Part shown: positions 60,541 through 64,000 of the stretch, in pieces
Numbering within the stretch: the stretch's first letter is position 1
Layout of the letters: each line of letters starts with the position of its first letter
Source: Hydrogenovibrio sp965140365
GTDB lineage: Bacteria; Pseudomonadota; Gammaproteobacteria; Thiomicrospirales; Thiomicrospiraceae
Assembly (NCBI GenBank): GCA_965140365.1
Contig: OZ223196.1
Direction: 5' to 3' (one strand)
DNA length: 64,000 nt
Program-made: the position numbers and the translations under genes
The notes under the pieces: model-generated
Told to the model about the DNA's origin: nothing
What the model saw: the letters and a program-made list of their open reading frames with translations, nothing else
Database searches by the model: none

Positions 60541-61107
60541 TTAGGGTTGAATGAATTTTTCCGGTGTGTCGAACAAGGCTTTGCGATCCGAATCGGACAA
60601 TTGCCGAATGGTGACGACTTGATAGCCGAGCGCCTTATAATCATTGAGTTGAGCCATGCCGGATTCGGAATAGCTGACGAAATCGGGAAAGTCTTCCCGC
60701 GAGAGTCCTTTCAAGCCGCCCACAGCGCCACAAACATGAATGGAAACGCCGTCGGATTGGGTGAGCTGGCTGAAGGTATCATGCAAAGCCGCGTTGTCGG
60801 ATTGCGCTTGCTTCTGCAAGGCAAACTCTTCCGCACCATGACTGACCACCGCAATATCGACACCCGGAAACCGCTCCCGAATCAAGCGGATTTGCTTGCG
60901 TACATAAGGTGCCAGCGAATTCAGGGCGTTGGCGTCCAAGGTTTCAATATCGAACACCACGCCGTCGGGAGCGGCCGCTTCAGATAGGATAACGTCAACC
61001 TGCGGATGTACATCGGGCAGCGGCTCGGCTTTTGCCGCCATTGAACACAGAGCAAAAATCAGGAGCAAAAATCGATTTTGGAGCCGGGTGACGGTTGGAT
61101 TCAACAT
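60541..61107 (-). CDS. periplasmic DsrE-like protein
   Basis: 188 residues with a signal peptide (cleavage near AAKA-EP). The body has the alpha/beta DsrE/YchN pattern: GVVFDIETLDANALNSLAPY, VDIAVVSHGAEEFALQ, LTQSDGVSIHVCGAVGGLKG with the conserved Cys, and LGYQVVTIRQLSD. DsrE-type domains handle sulfur in several bacteria; an exported version would act in the periplasm, but the role is unproven. The ATG at 61107 has AGGT before it. Confidence 0.68.
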   Translation of the reverse strand: MLNPTVTRLQNRFLLLIFALCSMAAKAEPLPDVHPQVDVILSEAAAPDGVVFDIETLDANALNSLAPYVRKQIRLIRERFPGVDIAVVSHGAEEFALQKQAQSDNAALHDTFSQLTQSDGVSIHVCGAVGGLKGLSREDFPDFVSYSESGMAQLNDYKALGYQVVTIRQLSDSDRKALFDTPEKFIQP

Positions 61108-61195
61108 TGAATAACCTACCTTTAGAGTCAAGTTTTATTTGCATTCTACTCCGGTGCCTAATCAAACACCAGTCTTATTAAAACTTGCTAATATA

Positions 61196-61355
61196 GAGAG
61201 CTTTGCACGAGATGGATTCACGGCTAAAAATGGCTAAAATCTTCCTGAATGTCGTTGAAAAACTCGTTAATAGCCAGCTATTAGCTTCGTTTTCCGCCTA
61301 ATTCAGAAAAATTTTATCTCATTTTTTTCTCGCGTCCCACTCGAGCAAAGCTCTC
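61196..61355. repeat. 160-bp inverted-repeat element, copy C
   Basis: Ends GAGAGCTTTGCACGAG and CTCGAGCAAAGCTCTC. It is inverted relative to copies A and B; on the minus strand most positions align with copy B. Its central hairpin is partly decayed on one arm. Confidence 0.9.
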
Positions 61356-61397
61356 ATAGAAGGTTTTTTAACTGTTATTTCATAAAGTTATAATTGA

Positions 61398-61407
61398 CCA
61401 GGCCTGG
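61398..61407. repeat. iterated palindrome, copy 19
   Basis: Intergenic, 43 bp from the end of copy C and 58 bp past the ferredoxin stop. Confidence 0.85.
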
Positions 61408-61464
61408 CCATTTTTGAGAAAAAAAGAGGTGATAAAGGCGTGCGTAAGAAGCACGCATCAAAGG

Positions 61465-61722
61465 TCAGATTTTGTCGGTCAACACCAAGTGTTCGAATTT
61501 TTTCAGCAAGGTATCCTGATCTTCGACCCGTTCCGGATCGGTGATAATGCAATCTACCGGGCACACGCTGACGCAAGTCGGGGTATCGTAATACCCCACA
61601 CATTCCGTGCATAAATCCGGGTTGATTTCGTAGATTTTCTCGCCGTAATAAATCGCTTGGTTCGGGCACTCCGGTTCGCACATATCGCAATTGGTGCACC
61701 CTTCCAGTATTTTCAAGGCCAT
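61465..61722 (-). CDS. yfhL: YfhL-type 2[4Fe-4S] ferredoxin
   Basis: 85 residues with two cluster motifs, CTNCDMCEPECP and CTECVGYYDTPTCVSVCP, where the second has the longer insert typical of the YfhL/alternative Fdx group. It would carry electrons for a partner enzyme. It lies 32 bp after the U32 peptidase-family gene, a neighbour pair seen in other proteobacteria, so it may feed electrons to that tRNA modification step (inference). Confidence 0.9.
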   Translation of the reverse strand: MALKILEGCTNCDMCEPECPNQAIYYGEKIYEINPDLCTECVGYYDTPTCVSVCPVDCIITDPERVEDQDTLLKKFEHLVLTDKI

Positions 61723-61754
61723 AATCGTCGTTCCTTCAACTTACCCGAGCGATT

Positions 61755-63236
61755 TCAAACCGACGCATCGGCCGTATCATTAGCCGCCTCTTTGGTCGCC
61801 TTTGCTTCACGCGCCGCCGCATCGCGTTTCAAGTCGCCGCCCCAGGCTTCATTGCGCATCACCAAACCAAAGCGCAAGGTTTCCAAGTCCAGGTCTTTAA
61901 ATGGATTCGGGATGCGGACCAACCAACCGGACCCCAACGCACATTCAACCGGTTTATCGTGATGATCCTGCATTTCCGCCAGCTTCAAGGTCACATTGCC
62001 GGCCGGCGTCATAATCTCAATCGAATCCCCCAGGCAAAATTTATTTTTCACGTCGATTTCGAGTAGACTCTTGCCGTCACGCTCAACCACATCGACCACT
62101 TCCCCGACGAAACGCTGGCGGTCGGATTTGGATACGCCATATTCGTAGTTTTGGTATTCGGAATGCACATGACGACGCAAGAAACCTTCAGTGTAACCGC
62201 GGCTCGCCAGGCTTTCCAAATCACTTAACAAATTTTGATCAAACGGTTTACCGGCGGCCGCATCGTCAATGGCTTTGCGGTACACCTGCGCGGTACGAGC
62301 CACATAATAATGCGACTTGGTACGCCCTTCGATTTTTAAGGAATCCACGCCCATATCGACCAATTCCGGAATCAGTTCGACCGCACGTAAGTCCTTGGAG
62401 TTCATAATATAAGTGCCATGCTCGTCTTCATAAGCCGGCATATATTCGCCCGGGCGCCCTTCTTCTTCCAACAACATCATTTGATCCGTCGGTTTACCGG
62501 CCCCAATGGTCACATCCGGCGTATCGTCATTCGGCGCCGTTAAGTCAGTGATGTTTTCAACCTGCTCGACCGGAATCCCGACGATGTCACCGCTGTCGTC
62601 TTCCTGGCCTTCGTAAGTGTTGTAGTTCCAACGACAGGCGTTGGTGCAAGTACCTTGGTTAGCATCCCGTTTATTGATGTAACCGGACAGCAAACAACGC
62701 CCGGAATAAGCGATGCACAAAGCACCATGCACAAACACCTCCAGCTCCATGCCCGGTACCGCTTCGCCGATCTCACGGATTTCTTGAATCGACAACTCCC
62801 GCGACAACACCACTCGGCTGATGCCCTGATCGTGCCAGAACTTCACCGTGGCCCAGTTCACCGCATTGGACTGCACCGACAAATGAATTTCCTGCTCCGG
62901 ATACTCCGCCCGCACCATCGCAATCAAGCCCGGGTCGGACATAATCAACGCATCCGGTTTCATGGCGATAATCGGAGCGATATCACGCATATAAGTCTTG
63001 ATTTTGGCGTTATGCGCCGCGATATTACTGACCACATAGAATTTTTTACCCAATTCGTGTGCTCGCTTGATACCTTTATCCAAGGTCTCTTCGTCGAATT
63101 CGTTATTGCGCACACGCAGGCTGTAACGCGGCTGACCGGCATAAACCGCATCCGCGCCATAAGCAAAGGCGTATTCCATATTTTTGTAAGTCCCGGCGGG
63201 CGAGAGTAATTCCGGTTTAAAGTTGTCTGCTTTCAA
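61755..63236 (-). CDS. trhP: U32 peptidase-family protein TrhP (YegQ), tRNA hydroxylation
   Basis: 493 residues. ELLSPAGTYKNMEYAFAYGA is the family start, and GALCIAYSGRCLLSGYINKR with the following Cys residues (NQGTCTNACRW) is the U32 signature, with SLKIEGRTKSHYYVARTAQV later. TrhP is needed for 5-hydroxyuridine at position 34 of several tRNAs in E. coli; older names call it a protease. It is longer than E. coli YegQ (453), partly through an acidic insert near residue 220. Start is TTG with AAGGAT at six bases. Confidence 0.88.
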   Translation of the reverse strand: MKADNFKPELLSPAGTYKNMEYAFAYGADAVYAGQPRYSLRVRNNEFDEETLDKGIKRAHELGKKFYVVSNIAAHNAKIKTYMRDIAPIIAMKPDALIMSDPGLIAMVRAEYPEQEIHLSVQSNAVNWATVKFWHDQGISRVVLSRELSIQEIREIGEAVPGMELEVFVHGALCIAYSGRCLLSGYINKRDANQGTCTNACRWNYNTYEGQEDDSGDIVGIPVEQVENITDLTAPNDDTPDVTIGAGKPTDQMMLLEEEGRPGEYMPAYEDEHGTYIMNSKDLRAVELIPELVDMGVDSLKIEGRTKSHYYVARTAQVYRKAIDDAAAGKPFDQNLLSDLESLASRGYTEGFLRRHVHSEYQNYEYGVSKSDRQRFVGEVVDVVERDGKSLLEIDVKNKFCLGDSIEIMTPAGNVTLKLAEMQDHHDKPVECALGSGWLVRIPNPFKDLDLETLRFGLVMRNEAWGGDLKRDAAAREAKATKEAANDTADASV

Positions 63237-63285
63237 GGCAAATCCTTTATCGTTTAATTCCGAGTTGTGAACCGGGTATTTTACT

Positions 63286-63792
63286 CTATCTCACACCCGT
63301 TTGCTCAAGTGTTTGATGCCATAAAACCCTTTTATTTTCAAAGGATAGTTGCGCATTGGCCGGACTGGTGGAAGGAAGCGAATGAAACGTCAGATCATCC
63401 GGCAAGGATTGGGTTTTCATCACTTGTTTTTCAAACAGATTCTGAGCGGCTTTGCCGTTAAAAAGTACCGTTTTCAAATCTGGGAAGCGCTTGAAAAGCG
63501 ATTCAAAATCATTGGCTTCGGGCTGTTTAATGGCGGAATCCAAGCTGCCGGCGCGTTCACAAAACGCCAATACATCCCAAAGCAAAATCGCGTGTTGTCG
63601 ACACAGAGCGATTTTCTGCTCGACCGTTTCAATCGGTTGCTGGAAAGCGTCCGCCAGAATCGGCCAAAAGGCATTGCGCGGATGCGCGTAATAAAACGCT
63701 TCTTCCAAAGACGCCACACTGGGCATGGTGCCGAGAATCATCACTTTCGGGTTTTCAGGCAGAATCGGCGCAAAGCCGGAACAACTGGACAT
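63286..63792 (-). CDS. uracil/hypoxanthine-DNA glycosylase, UDG superfamily
   Basis: A 168-residue base-excision glycosylase. VMILGTMPSVASLEEAFYYA and HPRNAFWPILADAF form the water-activating and base-binding motifs of the Mug/hypoxanthine-DNA glycosylase branch; the C-terminal LPSTSPANAQLSFENK carries the DNA-intercalating loop. It would remove deaminated bases (uracil or hypoxanthine). The ATG at 63792 is used. It is 49 bp upstream of trhP on the same strand. Confidence 0.85.
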   Translation of the reverse strand: MSSCSGFAPILPENPKVMILGTMPSVASLEEAFYYAHPRNAFWPILADAFQQPIETVEQKIALCRQHAILLWDVLAFCERAGSLDSAIKQPEANDFESLFKRFPDLKTVLFNGKAAQNLFEKQVMKTQSLPDDLTFHSLPSTSPANAQLSFENKRVLWHQTLEQTGVR

Positions 63793-63859
63793 AAGTGCGA
63801 ATAACCGTTTACAAAGATTGAGTCGTTTACAATTAGGCGTATTGGAAGTATGAATACCA

Positions 63860-63883
63860 AAAACCGCCAGGCCTGGCGGTTTT
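63860..63883. terminator. 24-bp perfect palindrome acting as terminator (iterated palindrome copy 20)
   Basis: AAAACCGCCAGG followed by its exact complement, with the core CCAGGCCTGG at 63867-63876. As a hairpin it has a 10-bp stem and GGCC loop, flanked by A and T tracts on both sides, so it can end transcription from the right-hand partial gene on the minus strand. Confidence 0.6.
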
Positions 63884-63906
63884 ATTCTCTTTTTCTCAGT
63901 CGAGAA

Positions 63907-64000
63907 TTATTGAACCGACTTTAAGAAAGCTTGCAAATCGGCTTGATTTGAAAAGTATTCCACATCCTTAATCACCAGATTATACAGCTTATAAACCGAG
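63907..64000 (-). CDS. C-terminal end of an unknown gene (runs off right edge)
   Basis: An open frame of 30 codons ending at TAA, product end SVYKLYNLVIKDVEYFSNQ then ADLQAFLKSVQ. I do not recognise the family. It is accepted because it is open to the edge, has plausible composition, and a palindromic terminator lies 24 bp past the stop. Confidence 0.5.
   Translation of the reverse strand, partial: SVYKLYNLVIKDVEYFSNQADLQAFLKSVQ

Larger units (their letters stand above)
61108..61464. other. intergenic region, 357 bp
   Basis: Between the ferredoxin gene and the DsrE-like gene (both minus). It contains copy C of the 160-bp element, one iterated palindrome and a weak hairpin after the ferredoxin stop (GCGTGC 61438-61443 with GCACGC 61451-61456, no proper T-tract). 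I see no gene. Confidence 0.6.

Noticed and set aside
1..64000. CRISPR array, prophage, integrase, rRNA or tRNA genes
   Set aside because: No regularly spaced direct repeats, phage genes, recombinases or cloverleaf-forming segments were recognised on either strand. A tRNA scan would be decisive.

Overview
The window is ordinary chromosomal DNA of a Gram-negative gammaproteobacterium, roughly 90% coding, with about 65 genes and no rRNA, tRNA, CRISPR, prophage or intact transposase that I can see. The lipid A genes (lpxA, lpxB, lpxD, kdsA), bamA/skp and tolC show an outer membrane. The order rpsB-tsf-pyrH-frr-uppS-cdsA-rseP-bamA-skp-lpxD-fabZ-lpxA-lpxB-rnhB and the blocks accA-tilS-pyrG-kdsA-eno-ftsB and surE-pcm-yqaA-nlpD are gammaproteobacterial. 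Small c-type cytochrome and DsrE-like proteins, moderate GC and many TTG starts would fit a sulfur-oxidising Thiomicrospira/Hydrogenovibrio-type organism, but that placement is inference.

Layout. 1-1369: start of homoserine dehydrogenase and an alanine-type aminotransferase (minus). 1686-5561: small Mth938-like gene, nlpD-yqaA-pcm-surE (minus) and an Smr endonuclease gene. 5565-14083: ftsB, eno, kdsA, pyrG, tilS, accA, ycaO (all minus). 14412-19764: cytochrome c, a periplasmic protein of unknown role, tsaB, a YoaA/DinG helicase, an alternative L36 gene and cheV. 19924-33379: the long minus-strand translation and envelope cluster from rpsB to rnhB, with a strong promoter and a structured rpsB leader at its head. 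33616-37165: map-glnD (plus). 37247-46284: VOC protein, dapD, yffB-dapE-small membrane protein, a cyclic-nucleotide-binding protein, a sodium symporter, murB, and nagZ-mscS. 46670-49369: a large GGDEF-EAL protein. 49393-54675: two oligopeptide-type permeases, an L,D-transpeptidase, a TetR regulator, a YjdF-like protein and a peptide-binding lipoprotein, with no transporter ATPase. 54739-63792: tolC, a CYTH phosphatase, cysM, a UbiA-type prenyltransferase, a GST, a DsrE-like protein, a ferredoxin with trhP/yegQ, and a uracil/hypoxanthine-DNA glycosylase. A gene fragment runs off the right edge.

The unusual content is non-coding. (1) The perfect 10-bp palindrome CCAGGCCTGG occurs at least 20 times, where chance predicts well under one. 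It lies in coding and intergenic DNA, is often extended to 14-24 bp, and in some places is built into terminator hairpins. (2) Three copies of a 160-bp imperfect inverted-repeat element, exactly equal in length, sit between genes at 32411, 40607 and 61196; a 33-bp remnant is at 56633. The central hairpin shows compensatory base changes between copies. (3) A different 263-bp element with about 32-bp terminal inverted repeats and a 4-bp ATAA target duplication (57617-57879) has inserted at the end of the UbiA-type gene. It now supplies that gene's stop codon and separates it from cysM. (4) The rpsB leader folds into nested helices consistent with autogenous control by S2. (5) About a fifth of the genes lack an ATG start, at least eight of them using TTG.

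All calls come from reading the sequence and from memory of protein families; no database search was run.
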